Of a DNA stretch of 64,000 nucleotides, positions 27,830 to 36,772 are shown in pieces. This stretch comes from Falsihalocynthiibacter arcticus (GTDB lineage: Bacteria > Pseudomonadota > Alphaproteobacteria > Rhodobacterales > Rhodobacteraceae). Location of the stretch: contig NZ_CP014327.1 in NCBI RefSeq assembly GCF_000812665.2, positions 3,315,501 to 3,379,500 on the forward strand, read 5' to 3'. Made by a program: the position numbers and the translations under genes. The first letter of the stretch is position 1. Every line of letters begins with the position of its first letter. The notes beneath the pieces were generated by a model. The model had not been told where the DNA came from. It searched no databases and was given only the letters and a program-made list of their open reading frames with translations.

Positions 27830-27887
27830 ACCGCCTACTACGTGCAAACTAAATATGCCGGAACCTGTTTCGGTAAACGGAGAAGTT

Positions 27888-29621
27888 ATGTCTTTTCAAC
27901 GCCAAGAGAGCAAAAACGCATTGGCCCAAAATCCAGATTTTGACGTCATTATTCTGGGTGGTGGTATCAATGGCATCGGAGTTTTTCGCGATCTTGCGTT
28001 GCAAGGGCTTCGGGTGCTTTTGGTTGAGCGGAACGATTTTTGCTCGGGGTGCAGTGCGGCGCCGTCGCGGATGATCCACGGTGGCTTGCGCTATCTTGAG
28101 AACGGGGAATTCAACCTCGTTCAGGAATCCGTCACGGAACGGGACGCCTTGTTGCGCAACGCGCCGCATTATGTGCGCCCACTCCCCACCACCATTCCGA
28201 TCACGTCGTGGCTCACCGGAACGATGAACGCCGCAACCTCATTTCTGGGTGGTTCTGGCCAACCCTCACGGCGCGGCGCCTTGCCGATCAAACTTGGCCT
28301 GTCGCTCTATGATTGGGTCACGCGCAAAAACCGTACTTTGCCAAAACATCAATTTCACAGCGCTAAAACCACCCGCAAAGAGCGCCCGTGGTTGATGCAG
28401 GGTTTGCGGTGTTCGGCCACATTTTATGATGCATGGATAAGCCATCCGGAACGGCTTGGTTTGGAGTTGATCCAAGACGCCCGTGCGGAAAACCCGAACG
28501 CCATCGCACTCAATTACGCGGAATTATCCCCGTCAGAGGTTAGGTTTACGGTCAAAGATAATTTGGGCACTGAGCGTTTTCAAATCACCGGCCGCGCTTT
28601 GGTGAACGCCACGGGAGCATGGCTTGATCAGACAATCGCCGCTCTCGATCCAGAGGCACGCACCAAAGAGCCGCTGGTTTCGGGCACCAAAGGATCCCAT
28701 TTAATCCTCAACAATCCAGATCTTATGACAGCTCTTGATGGGCATATGATCTATTTTGAGAACGAAGATGGTCGGGTTTGCATCGTGTTTCCCTACCTTG
28801 GCAAAGTTCTCGCGGGATCGACCGATATTCGTGTTGATGAACCCGTACGGGTGCGATGTTCGCCCAAAGAACGCGACTATATTCTGGCGTCCCTTGCGCG
28901 GGTTTTTCCCCACCTTAATGTCTCCAAAGACCAAATCGCCTTTAGTTATAGCGGCATACGCCCGTTGCCAAAAAGCACCCAAGATTTCACCGGACGCATT
29001 TCGCGTGGCCATGCGACGAAACGTTTGGATGGCCACGTTCCACAATTCTGTATGGTGGGTGGAAAATGGACGACTTTTCGCGCGTTTGCCGAGCAGACTA
29101 CCGATGACGTTCTTGCGGAACTAGGAGCCACGCGCACCGTTTCAACCCGTAATTTGGCCATTGGTGGGGGCAAAGGCTGCGCCGATGCACAGGACGAACC
29201 CGCGCAGGCCTTGGCACGAAAAACCCTTGTCGAGGAATATAAAATCACACCCGAACGCGCCGCACATTTGGCGGCCTCTTATGGGACGGGGGCGCGCAAA
29301 ATACTTGAATATTGTGATCAATATCCGAACGACGCACCCCTTGTCGTAGGCTCAAATTACACCCACGGCGAAATTGCCTATCTCGCGGAACATGAGTTCG
29401 TGGTCACATTGGCCGATGTCGTATTGCGGCGTACGGTTTTGGCAATCACAGGACAGATCAGTTCGGAGATTATCGACCAAATTTGCGAAATTTTGGCGCA
29501 GCACCTTGAGTGGTCGCCCAAAGAAACATCCTACCAGCGCACGGCGCTCCTCACGGAGCTAGACGACTTTCACGATGTGTCGCCACTCGTGCTGGACAAC
29601 CGAAACAACATAAGGAAATGA
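27888..29621 (+). CDS. FAD-dependent glycerol-3-phosphate dehydrogenase-like protein (GlpD family)
   Basis: A 577-aa flavoprotein from ATG 27888 (GGAG upstream). The N-terminal FAD-binding motif is DVIILGGGINGIGVFRDLA (about residues 19-37), followed by SRMIHGGLRYLENGEF, a GlpD-family hallmark. Further family features are GTKGSHLIL, KVLAGSTDIRVDEP and SYSGIRPLP. The C-terminal helical domain is DUF/GlpD-C-like. In an operon with an FGGY kinase it most likely oxidises a polyol phosphate made by that kinase, as EryB does in erythritol use, rather than plain glycerol-3-phosphate. That substrate shift is inferred from context. Confidence 0.88.
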   Translation: MSFQRQESKNALAQNPDFDVIILGGGINGIGVFRDLALQGLRVLLVERNDFCSGCSAAPSRMIHGGLRYLENGEFNLVQESVTERDALLRNAPHYVRPLPTTIPITSWLTGTMNAATSFLGGSGQPSRRGALPIKLGLSLYDWVTRKNRTLPKHQFHSAKTTRKERPWLMQGLRCSATFYDAWISHPERLGLELIQDARAENPNAIALNYAELSPSEVRFTVKDNLGTERFQITGRALVNATGAWLDQTIAALDPEARTKEPLVSGTKGSHLILNNPDLMTALDGHMIYFENEDGRVCIVFPYLGKVLAGSTDIRVDEPVRVRCSPKERDYILASLARVFPHLNVSKDQIAFSYSGIRPLPKSTQDFTGRISRGHATKRLDGHVPQFCMVGGKWTTFRAFAEQTTDDVLAELGATRTVSTRNLAIGGGKGCADAQDEPAQALARKTLVEEYKITPERAAHLAASYGTGARKILEYCDQYPNDAPLVVGSNYTHGEIAYLAEHEFVVTLADVVLRRTVLAITGQISSEIIDQICEILAQHLEWSPKETSYQRTALLTELDDFHDVSPLVLDNRNNIRK

Positions 29622-29623
29622 AC

Positions 29624-30466
29624 ATGAGACCAAATACAAAAGCCCGCATGAACCGTTTGTTCACCCATGGTGGATGCCTAGACGTGGCCATTGATCACGG
29701 CGTGTGCAATGAACCCAGTTTTATGGTCGGGCTTGAGGATATGCCTGCGGTTATGAATGCCCTGATCGCCGCCAAACCCGATGCGATCCAATGCGCTTAT
29801 GGGCAGGCCGATTTGCTGCAAGCGCGTCCGGAAAAAGACAAACCCGCATTGGTGATGCGGATCGACATGGGCAATCCCTATAACGATCAACGCCACAGTG
29901 TCATGTGGTCGATGCTTCAGAATGCCGACGAGCCGATCATTGGCGCGTTGCAGATGGACGCCGCGGCCGTGGTGGTCAATTTGTTTATGTTGCCCGATGA
30001 GCCGGAATTGTTCCGCCAATGCATTGAAAACATTAGCCGTGTTCGGGCATCTTGCGAAAAATACGGCATGCCTCTGATGATTGAACCCTTGGTGATGTTG
30101 CCCAATGACGTACGCGGCGGCTATCAAGTGGATGGCGACGCGGAAAAAATCGTGACCTTGACGCGACTTGCCTCTGAGATGGGGGCGGACATCATCAAAG
30201 CCGATCCAACGGCAAACCCCGAAGATTTCCATCGCGTTGTTGAAGCGGCACGGGTTCCGGTATTGGTGCGCGGCGGCGGCAAAGAGGACCTCAAAAAGGT
30301 TCTGGAAAAATCGGCGGCCATCGTGGCGCAAGGGGCCAAAGGAATGGTCTATGGCCGCAATATTTATCAGCATGACAACCCAAAAGCCGTGGTTGCGGCC
30401 TTGATGGCAATCATCCACAATAGTGCGAGCGGCGAAGAAGCCTGGGATGTGTATAACAATGGCTGA
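29624..30466 (+). CDS. class I aldolase of the DeoC/FbaB/LsrF superfamily
   Basis: A 280-aa TIM-barrel aldolase. LDVAIDHGV near residue 17 is the substrate-binding start of FbaB-type enzymes. The Schiff-base lysine is probably in GADIIKADPT (near 188). The phosphate-binding end has VLVRGGGKED and GMVYGRNIYQHDNP, strongly reminiscent of LsrF. It would cleave a ketose phosphate into two three-carbon or smaller pieces. The start at 29624 has AGGA 7 bases upstream; an ATG at 29618 overlapping the previous stop is an alternative. Confidence 0.85.
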   Translation: MRPNTKARMNRLFTHGGCLDVAIDHGVCNEPSFMVGLEDMPAVMNALIAAKPDAIQCAYGQADLLQARPEKDKPALVMRIDMGNPYNDQRHSVMWSMLQNADEPIIGALQMDAAAVVVNLFMLPDEPELFRQCIENISRVRASCEKYGMPLMIEPLVMLPNDVRGGYQVDGDAEKIVTLTRLASEMGADIIKADPTANPEDFHRVVEAARVPVLVRGGGKEDLKKVLEKSAAIVAQGAKGMVYGRNIYQHDNPKAVVAALMAIIHNSASGEEAWDVYNNG

Positions 30467-31967
30467 GACATCAAAATATGTGCTGGGACTGGACGCTGGG
30501 AACACGGTGATCAAGGCGGTTTTGTTTGGCCTGAAGGGCAATCAAATCGCGCTTTGTGCGCTGGACGGGCATTCGACCACACCAGAGCCAGGACATGTCG
30601 AGCGTGATTTGAACGAACTCTGGGCCAATGCACAGCAGGCCATTCGGGGCTGTATTGACAAAGCTGGGATTTCGCCTGAGCAAATTGTCGGGGTTGGCTG
30701 TGCTGGGCATGGCAACGGGCTTTATCTTTTGGATCAAGAAGGCGCGCCCCTGATTGGGATTCAGTCCCTAGACACGCGGGCCGCAGGTTTGGCGACGGAA
30801 TTATCGCAACAGGTTGGGGCGCAATTACACGCGTTGTGTTTGCAGAAACCTTGGCCGTCGCAAACGCCCACATTGTTGGCGTGGGTGAAGCAGAACCAGC
30901 CAGATGTTTATGCACGTATTGGCACAGTTTTGCTGTGTAAAGATTTCATCACCTACAAATTAACGGGACGGCGGGTGAGCGATCAATCCGACATGAGTGG
31001 CGCAGGCCTCACGCGGATGCCCGACTGCTGCTACGACGATGAATTGCTTGCGCTTTATGGTCTTTCGGATGCACGCGATTTACTGCCGGACCTGTTGGAA
31101 TCCTCGGACATCGTTGGCGGCCTTTCGGACGCCGCCGCCAGCACCACCGGATTGGCGGCGGGGACTCCGGTGATTGCAGGGTATTTCGATGTGGTTTCGA
31201 GCGCGCTGGGATCAGGAGTTGTAACGGCGGGCGAGGCCTCGATCATCGTGGGAACGTGGGGCGTCAATCAGGTATTTTCCAAGGAACCCGTTCGCGACGA
31301 CAGTGTTTTCATGGTGACAGGATTTGGGCCAGAACGCTTTGTTAATATCGAGTCCAGCGCCACCTCGGCGGCGAACTTGGAATGGTACGTACGCGAATTT
31401 GTGGAACGTGGTGGGCACCATGACGCCCCCTTTGATTTTTGTAACGATCGCTTGGGCGAGGTCACACCGCGCCTTGATGATCCGTTTTATCATCCCTTTT
31501 TATACGGCGCGCGCTTGGGCGCGGATTACCGTGCAGGATTTTACGGCCTTGCAGGATGGCACACCGAAGGCAACATGCTGCGCGCCTTGTTTGAGGGTGT
31601 GATGTTTGAACATAAACGCCATATTTCCGTGCTTAAAAAGGCCGGTGCCAGCTTTAATCACGCGGTTTTGTCTGGCGGCGGGGCACGCAGTCCCCATTGG
31701 CCACAGATGTTTTCCGACTGTCTGAATGTACCGATTACCGTTGCCCAAGCACAAGAAACAGGCGCGTTAGGCGCGGCCATCGGCGCGGGCGTAGCCACTG
31801 GCAATTTTCCCGATTATGAGGCCGCGGTGAGCGCAATGACTCGGCCTGCAAGAAACTACAAACCCGACCCAAGCAAACGGGATTTTTACGAAAAACGCTA
31901 TGCGGCATGGCTTGATCTGACCGAGCGCATGCGTGGATTTTGGAGCAATCTTAATGACGCAAGTTGA
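30459..31967 (+). CDS. FGGY family carbohydrate kinase (L-xylulose/erythritol kinase-like)
   Basis: A 502-aa sugar or polyol kinase. The N-terminal phosphate motif is YVLGLDAGNTVIKAVLF. The FGGY family second signature region is seen as EGVMFEHKRHISVLKKAG with AVLSGGGARSPHWPQMFSD, and ATP binding as ETGALGAAIGAG. Overall it looks closest to LyxK-type kinases (PFLYGARLGADYRAGFYG, ending in RMRGFW). Start ATG 30459 overlaps the aldolase stop by 8 bases. It would phosphorylate the sugar or polyol before oxidation and aldol cleavage by its neighbours. Confidence 0.88.
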   Translation: MAETSKYVLGLDAGNTVIKAVLFGLKGNQIALCALDGHSTTPEPGHVERDLNELWANAQQAIRGCIDKAGISPEQIVGVGCAGHGNGLYLLDQEGAPLIGIQSLDTRAAGLATELSQQVGAQLHALCLQKPWPSQTPTLLAWVKQNQPDVYARIGTVLLCKDFITYKLTGRRVSDQSDMSGAGLTRMPDCCYDDELLALYGLSDARDLLPDLLESSDIVGGLSDAAASTTGLAAGTPVIAGYFDVVSSALGSGVVTAGEASIIVGTWGVNQVFSKEPVRDDSVFMVTGFGPERFVNIESSATSAANLEWYVREFVERGGHHDAPFDFCNDRLGEVTPRLDDPFYHPFLYGARLGADYRAGFYGLAGWHTEGNMLRALFEGVMFEHKRHISVLKKAGASFNHAVLSGGGARSPHWPQMFSDCLNVPITVAQAQETGALGAAIGAGVATGNFPDYEAAVSAMTRPARNYKPDPSKRDFYEKRYAAWLDLTERMRGFWSNLNDAS

Positions 31968-33573
31968 GACCCTAGACGGCACCTATGACTACATTATCGT
32001 CGGGGCGGGAACGGCGGGATGCGTATTGGCAAACCGATTGACAGAAAACCCGAAAACGCGCGTTTTGTTGCTAGAGGCTGGCGGAAATGACAATTACCAC
32101 TGGGTGAAAATTCCTGTTGGGTATCTGTATTGTATTGGTAATCCGCGCACCGATTGGATGATGAAAACCGCGAAAGAGGCGGGGTTGAACGGCCGGTCGC
32201 TGGTCTATCCGCGCGGCAAGGTTTTGGGCGGCTGTACCTCCGTTAACGGCATGATTTACATGCGCGGGCAGGCGGCCGATTACGATCATTGGCGACAGCT
32301 TGGCAATGTCGGTTGGGGCTGGGATGACGTCCTGCCGCTGTTTAAAAAATCCGAAGATCACCATGCGGGCACGACGAATGTTCATACCTCTGGCGGCGAG
32401 TGGAAAGTCTCCAAGCAACGCCTAAGTTGGGACATTTTGAACGCAGTCCAAGAAGGGGCAAAACAGTTTGGGATCATGCCGCGGGACGATTTCAACGATG
32501 GCAATAACGAGGGGTCTGGGTTCTTTGAGGTCAATCAAAAGAACGGCGTGCGCTGGAGTACGGCACGCGGTTTTTTGCGGCCTGCGATGAAGCGGCCGAA
32601 TTTGCGGTTGATGACTCATGCGCATACCGAACAGCTCATTCTTGAGGGCAAGTCGGTCAAAGGTATTCGCTTTACGTGCAAGGGCAAAACCTATGAAGCA
32701 CGATGTACGGCGGAGGTTTTGCTGGCAGCAGGCGCGATCAACTCGCCCAAAATCCTTGAGCATTCAGGGATTGGACAGCCAGAGCGCCTCATGGATCTCG
32801 GGATCACGCCACAACACGAGAGCAATGGTGTCGGCGAAAACCTGCAAGATCACTTGCAAATCCGCACCGTTTACAAAGTCAAAAATGCCAAAACATTGAA
32901 CACTATGGCCAATTCCCTCGTTGGAAAAGCCAAGATGGGGATTCAATATTTAGCTACCCAAACGGGCCCCTTGTCTATGGCCCCCAGCCAGTTTGGCATG
33001 TTCAGCAAATCCTCTACGTCGCTCGAAACGCCAGACTTGGAGTATCACGTGCAACCCCTGTCGACGGACAAGCTCGGCGACCCGTTACACCCGTTCCCCG
33101 CGATCACCATGTCGGTCTGTAATTTACGCCCCGAAAGCGTGGGAAGTTGTCATATTACGACCTCTGACACCGAACAGCACCCTGATATCCGCCCCAATTA
33201 TCTCTCCGCCGATCAGGACAAACGCGTGGCGATCACCTCGATCCGACAAGCGCGCGAAATCATGACGGCGACAGCGCTTGAGCCTTATCAACCCAACGAG
33301 ATTTTGCCGGGACTTGCGTATCAAAGCGACGCTGAATTGTTGGAACAGGCAGGAAATATTGCGACCACGATATTCCATCCGGTTGGCACCTGTAAAATGG
33401 GAAGCGACCCGATGGCTGTTGTCGGCGCCGACCTTCGCGTCCACGGATTGCAAGGGATGCGGGTGATTGATGCGTCCATTATGCCGAAAATCGTGTCGGG
33501 AAATACCGCGTCTCCTGTTGTGATGATTGCGGAAAAAGCCGCGCAGATGATCTTGGCCGAAACGCGCTCGTAA
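31954..33573 (+). CDS. GMC family FAD-dependent oxidoreductase (choline dehydrogenase-like)
   Basis: A 539-aa flavoprotein. The Rossmann motif is YIIVGAGTAGCVLANRL at residues about 10-26. GMC signature 1 is the region GGCTSVNGMIYMRG, signature 2 is LAAGAINSPKILEHSGIG (near 262), and the catalytic pair is His in TIFHPVGTCKMG with Asn in VSGNTASPVVM near the C-terminus. It oxidises a primary or secondary alcohol. Location at the end of the polyol-type operon suggests a sugar alcohol, but choline-type substrates are also known. ATG 31954, with GGAG upstream, overlaps the kinase gene. Confidence 0.9.
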   Translation: MTQVETLDGTYDYIIVGAGTAGCVLANRLTENPKTRVLLLEAGGNDNYHWVKIPVGYLYCIGNPRTDWMMKTAKEAGLNGRSLVYPRGKVLGGCTSVNGMIYMRGQAADYDHWRQLGNVGWGWDDVLPLFKKSEDHHAGTTNVHTSGGEWKVSKQRLSWDILNAVQEGAKQFGIMPRDDFNDGNNEGSGFFEVNQKNGVRWSTARGFLRPAMKRPNLRLMTHAHTEQLILEGKSVKGIRFTCKGKTYEARCTAEVLLAAGAINSPKILEHSGIGQPERLMDLGITPQHESNGVGENLQDHLQIRTVYKVKNAKTLNTMANSLVGKAKMGIQYLATQTGPLSMAPSQFGMFSKSSTSLETPDLEYHVQPLSTDKLGDPLHPFPAITMSVCNLRPESVGSCHITTSDTEQHPDIRPNYLSADQDKRVAITSIRQAREIMTATALEPYQPNEILPGLAYQSDAELLEQAGNIATTIFHPVGTCKMGSDPMAVVGADLRVHGLQGMRVIDASIMPKIVSGNTASPVVMIAEKAAQMILAETRS

Positions 33574-33629
33574 CCCTTCGGGCAAAACATAAAAAGGTGG
33601 GACCGAGTGACGGCGCGCTGCTCCGCGGA

Positions 33630-34727
33630 TTAGATCCGCTCGACGGACTCGCGCTCAACCAAGGCGCAATCCATCCGCATGATGGTTTTTTTGGGCTGCC
33701 TCACCTTTTTATTAGCTTCAATATATTCCACGGCCCAAGCGCCCATGGTGCGATGGGGGAGATTGACGGTGCTGATAGGGGGGTGGAGGTGACGTGCGAT
33801 TTCCTCGTCGTCATATCCCATAACGGAAATGTCCTGTGGGATTTTAAGCCCCTCTTCCTTCAAGGCCTCATAACATCCGATCGCCATCCGATCATTTTGA
33901 CAGAAAATGGCGGTAGGGCGATCTTTGAGCGCGAGAAGCTGCATCGTCGCGGCATAGCCAGAACTGGGCGTCCAGTTTCCATGCACGATGAGGCTTTTGT
34001 CGAACGGAATATTTTCCTCAGCAAGGGCACGTTTATAGCCCTTTTGCCGGTCTCGCGTGGCTTCCATCCACACCTCACCGGTAATCATTCCGATGCGCTT
34101 GTGCCCATGTTCAAGCAGGTGGCGAGTCGCACGGAAACCGCCAATCGACTCGTCGGGTATGACGGCAGGAAGGCGGTGGTCTTGGGAATAGCAATTCAAC
34201 AAAACGACAGGGATAGGCAGATCGAGTAAGCAGGCTGGAATTTCAATTTTCCGTGTGAAAATCGTCAAGTAGATCAAGCCTGAAATGCCCGTATCCACGA
34301 GGGTACGAAAGGTTTTTTCCTCAAGTTCTTGATCGTGCATAGTTTGGCCAGACAACAGAATTTGACCATTGTTCCAACAGGCCTGTCGGGCGGCATCAAT
34401 GGCAATGACAGCTTCTGGGCTGGTTGCGAGCTGATCAACAATAAAACCAACGGCCAGAGTCGCGCTTTGGGCCACATTCGCGTCCGATTTCTGATGGACA
34501 AACTTTGTCGAGGAATAGCCAAGCCGGATTGCCGCCTCGATGACGCGTTTGCGTGTGTCTGCGGAAATTTTTACACCCGGCGCGTTTCTAAGAACAAAAG
34601 AAACCGTTGCTTGCGAACAGTCCGCCTCATTTGCAACATCCGTCATGATGAGGCGTCGCGTAGTTTTTGGAGTGGGGGTGATACGCTGCGCCGGTTGGTC
34701 TTTCCCGATATTTCCCGCCTTTGCCAT
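33630..34727 (-). CDS. LacI family transcriptional regulator
   Basis: About 365 aa from ATG 34727; an upstream frame to 34784 adds 19 residues without support. The LacI helix-turn-helix is TDVANEADCSQATVSFVLRN with ETRKR-like linker residues, followed by the periplasmic-binding-protein-like effector domain (VGFIVDQLATSPEAV, PVVLLNCY, GMITGE, DRPTAIFCQNDRMAIG, GYDDEEIARHLHPPISTV). It is divergent from the second ribose-type ABC operon and convergent with the polyol operon, so it probably regulated the now damaged transporter. Confidence 0.92.
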   Translation of the reverse strand: MAKAGNIGKDQPAQRITPTPKTTRRLIMTDVANEADCSQATVSFVLRNAPGVKISADTRKRVIEAAIRLGYSSTKFVHQKSDANVAQSATLAVGFIVDQLATSPEAVIAIDAARQACWNNGQILLSGQTMHDQELEEKTFRTLVDTGISGLIYLTIFTRKIEIPACLLDLPIPVVLLNCYSQDHRLPAVIPDESIGGFRATRHLLEHGHKRIGMITGEVWMEATRDRQKGYKRALAEENIPFDKSLIVHGNWTPSSGYAATMQLLALKDRPTAIFCQNDRMAIGCYEALKEEGLKIPQDISVMGYDDEEIARHLHPPISTVNLPHRTMGAWAVEYIEANKKVRQPKKTIMRMDCALVERESVERI

Positions 34728-34903
34728 ACTAATTCCATTCCAAAATTGGCGTGAATATTGTTTGTTGTCATGCTGTTTACACAACCTTTACCGATGATTT
34801 AACGAAACGAAATAAATATTTATAAGTCGTCAGTAGTAATAATTATTAATTACTCAAATTACCGCCAGTTGCCTTGCCACGCAATCTCGGGAGGAGACGC
34901 ATT
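34728..34903. promoter_or_regulatory. AT-rich divergent promoter region between LacI gene and second binding-protein gene
   Basis: The 176-base gap is strongly AT-rich and holds the perfect palindrome TAATAATTATTA (34837-34848), flanked by AGTAAT and ATTACT. No sequence matches a CG-centred LacI operator clearly. GGGAGGAG at 34889-34896 is the ribosome site of the binding-protein gene. Confidence 0.4.
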
Positions 34904-35608
34904 GTGACTATTTCACGCAGAAAACTTCTGCTTGCTTCATCGGCCGCATCCGCCGCAGCGGCGGTCTCGCGCGCCGCCATCGCAGCCGGTCCTACATTGG
35001 CAGTTAAAGACACATACAAGGTTGGTTTTGCCCAAACGGAAAGCAACAATTCATGGCATTTGGCACATACCAACTCGATGAAAGCCGAAGCGGAGGCGCG
35101 CGACTGGCAATTGGTTTATACGGATGCGGCAGGGTCTGCGGCCAAGCAGGTTTCCGATGTTAATTCCATGATCGCACAGGGCGTTGACCTTATTTTCCTC
35201 GCCCCACGTGAGGAAATCCCCCTCATTCCGGCAATCATGTCAGCCAAAAATGCGGGCATTCCGGTGATCCTGTTGGATCGCAATGTTGACCAATCGCTCG
35301 CTATCGCAGGCGATGACCATGTGACATTCATTGGCTCAGACTTCATCGAAGAAGGTCGCCGCGTTGCGGAATGGCTCGTCGCCAACATCGACGGAAAAAC
35401 CAAAATCATCGAGCTGGAAGGGACCGCAGGTTCGTCCCCTGCAAATGATCGTAAATTCGGGTTCGACACCGATATTGCCGAGCATCCAGACTTTGAAATC
35501 GTCGCATCTCAAACAGGTGATTTTGCGCGCGACAAAGGTCGCCAAGTTGCCGAAACGCTGCTTCAAGCCAATCCGGATGCCAATGTTATTTATGCGCATA
35601 ACGATGAG
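34904..35608 (+). pseudogene. 5' part of a ribose-type binding-protein gene split by an IS110 element
   Basis: GTG start at 34904 behind GGGAGGAG. The product begins with a Tat-type signal (SRRKLLLASSAASAAAA) and continues as a Peripla_BP_4 sugar-binding protein (VGFAQTESNNSWHLAHTNSM, LIFLAPREE, GIPVILLDRNV). Homology stops after VIYAHNDE at 35608. The reading frame then runs 24 residues into the insertion to a stop at 35683. The missing C-terminal part resumes at 36773 in the same frame once the element is removed (DE followed by MAIGAISAIEAAG). The protein as encoded lacks its second lobe end and is not expected to work. Confidence 0.92.
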
Positions 35609-35620
35609 TATCCGTATTGG

Positions 35621-36564
35621 TCAAGCTGTATTTTCGGCCCATTTTCGCTGATCTCGGAGAAGGGCATTTGCCGTGACAATTAGCTTTCTCATGACGGCTG
35701 TGATCGCCAGATTCTTGCATTTCCCTGTCGATACCATGTGCTCATATTTCGCCTTCTTGTCGGGGTTAAAGCGCGTTGCAACAACTGCTGGTAAATAGAT
35801 CGCTCGCCTGACACTGGCGCGACCGCCTTGGATGCGTTCTTTACCTTGCCACTTCCCCGATTGCCGTGAAATTGGTGCGAGGCCTGCCAGCTTGGCAGCT
35901 TGGCAGCTTGCTTGCCGCTCAGATGCCCGAGTTCAGGCATGTCAGTCAGAATCGCGCAGGCCGTCACCGAGGCAATACCTGGAATGCTCGTGAGTATAGC
36001 TTCGCGCGCGCGAAGTTCTTTGTCTGCTTTAACGATGGCATTGCTCGCGTCTGCAACTTGAGAAAGGTCCTTTTCGATCTGCTTTAAACGTCGTTTGATT
36101 TGCCGGGCAAGCAGTTCATGCGTCGTTGCCGCAAGCCGTGCTTTTGCGGCGGTCCTATCCTTGATCAATCCCTGCCTCGCTGTAGCCAACTGCTTGAGGT
36201 CATGAAGCGTTTCACTTTTGGGCTGATCTGCCTTCAGCTCCAACAATGCGCCCATCTTCGCCAGCATCATAGCATCGACGCGGTCTGTCTTGGCCCGCTG
36301 ACCGGCCCCTTCGCAGAACCGTCGCGCCTGACGCGGGTTAACCCGTGCAAAGCTGATTCCATATTGAGCAAGGCCCGTTTCGAGAAGCCGATGGTATATG
36401 CCGGTTGATTCAAAAATTATGCGAGAAACACCGGCCTCACGCGCCCAAAGAGCGAGTGCCGTCACGCCCGCCCTGTCATTATAAAACTGCCTGTGCTCTC
36501 GCGACGACAACCAGTAGGCGTCCAATGTGCCTTTCGAGATATCAATCCCAATGGTATCTTCCAT
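35621..36564 (-). pseudogene. IS110-family transposase, frameshifted by an 8-bp tandem duplication
   Basis: ATG at 36564 (MEDTIGIDISKG). The N-terminal RuvC-like DEDD domain is intact: Asp in IGIDISK, Glu in IIFESTGIY, two Asp in AKTDRVDAMML. The C-terminal Transposase_20 domain starts normally (SIPGIASVTACAILTDMPEL) but after GKQAAKL the frame is lost at two copies of CTTGGCAG (35891-35906). Removing one copy restores AGLAPISRQSGKWQGKERIQ, GGRASVRRAIYLPAV with the expected catalytic Ser, and a natural stop at 35621, giving 311 aa. As found, the frame runs on to a stop at 35689 and lacks the catalytic serine domain, so it should be inactive. Confidence 0.88.
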
Positions 36565-36772
36565 ATGTCTTTTCCTCACCTTGTCTTGTCATGCGGGCCC
36601 AAAGCCCAAGTATCCGTTCAGGTTCCAAGAAAAGACGGAGGCGACCTTACTCATCGACGGTCCACACTGACTAAGAGGGAAACGGTCCGACCTCCGCCGC
36701 TGCCCGGCTATCAATGCCGTGCCGAGCAACCACTCCAACTTCGCACAGGAGCTCCTGAAATCATAAGACAAG
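36565..36772 (-). ncRNA. probable IS110 bridge RNA (left-end non-coding region)
   Basis: Read on the transposase strand, this 208-nt leader has two loops in the order known for bridge RNAs. First loop: stem CCTCCG (36691-36696) with CGGAGG (36636-36641). Inside, at 36650-36656, lies CTCATCG, the reverse complement of the host CGATGAG at 35602-35608 (right target plus core). A weaker left-target match (6 of 10) lies at 36674-36683. Second loop: AGTATCCGT (36609-36617) repeats the element end plus core (35607-35615), and CTTGTCTT (36580-36587) complements the other end (36765-36772). The two are separated by a small hairpin (36595-36607) and closed by ACCT/AGGT. The match pattern fits donor and target guides. 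Transcription is not shown. Confidence 0.65.

Larger units (their letters stand above)
35609..36772 (-). mobile_element. IS110-family insertion sequence (IS110 group, CT core)
   Basis: A 1164-bp insertion, counting one core copy, interrupting the binding-protein gene. Removing it rejoins the host gene exactly. The dinucleotide AG occurs at both junctions (35607-35608 and 36771-36772), which is CT on the transposase strand, the core known for IS110-type elements. There are no terminal inverted repeats. The transposase leaves only 12 bases at its 3' end and 208 non-coding bases before its start, the arrangement of the IS110 group rather than IS1111. The long end holds a probable bridge RNA. The transposase is frameshifted, so this copy is probably immobile. 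Confidence 0.92.

Noticed and set aside
33597-34229. 210-aa plus-strand frame opposite the LacI gene
   Set aside because: It is a shadow of the LacI coding strand, with no domain or ribosome site.
35689-36579. Intact 296-aa IS110 transposase
   Set aside because: The last 70 residues are out-of-frame sequence; the true C-terminal domain is found in another frame after the 8-bp duplication.
35609-36772. IS1111-group assignment for the element
   Set aside because: There are no subterminal inverted repeats and the long non-coding end is before, not after, the transposase.
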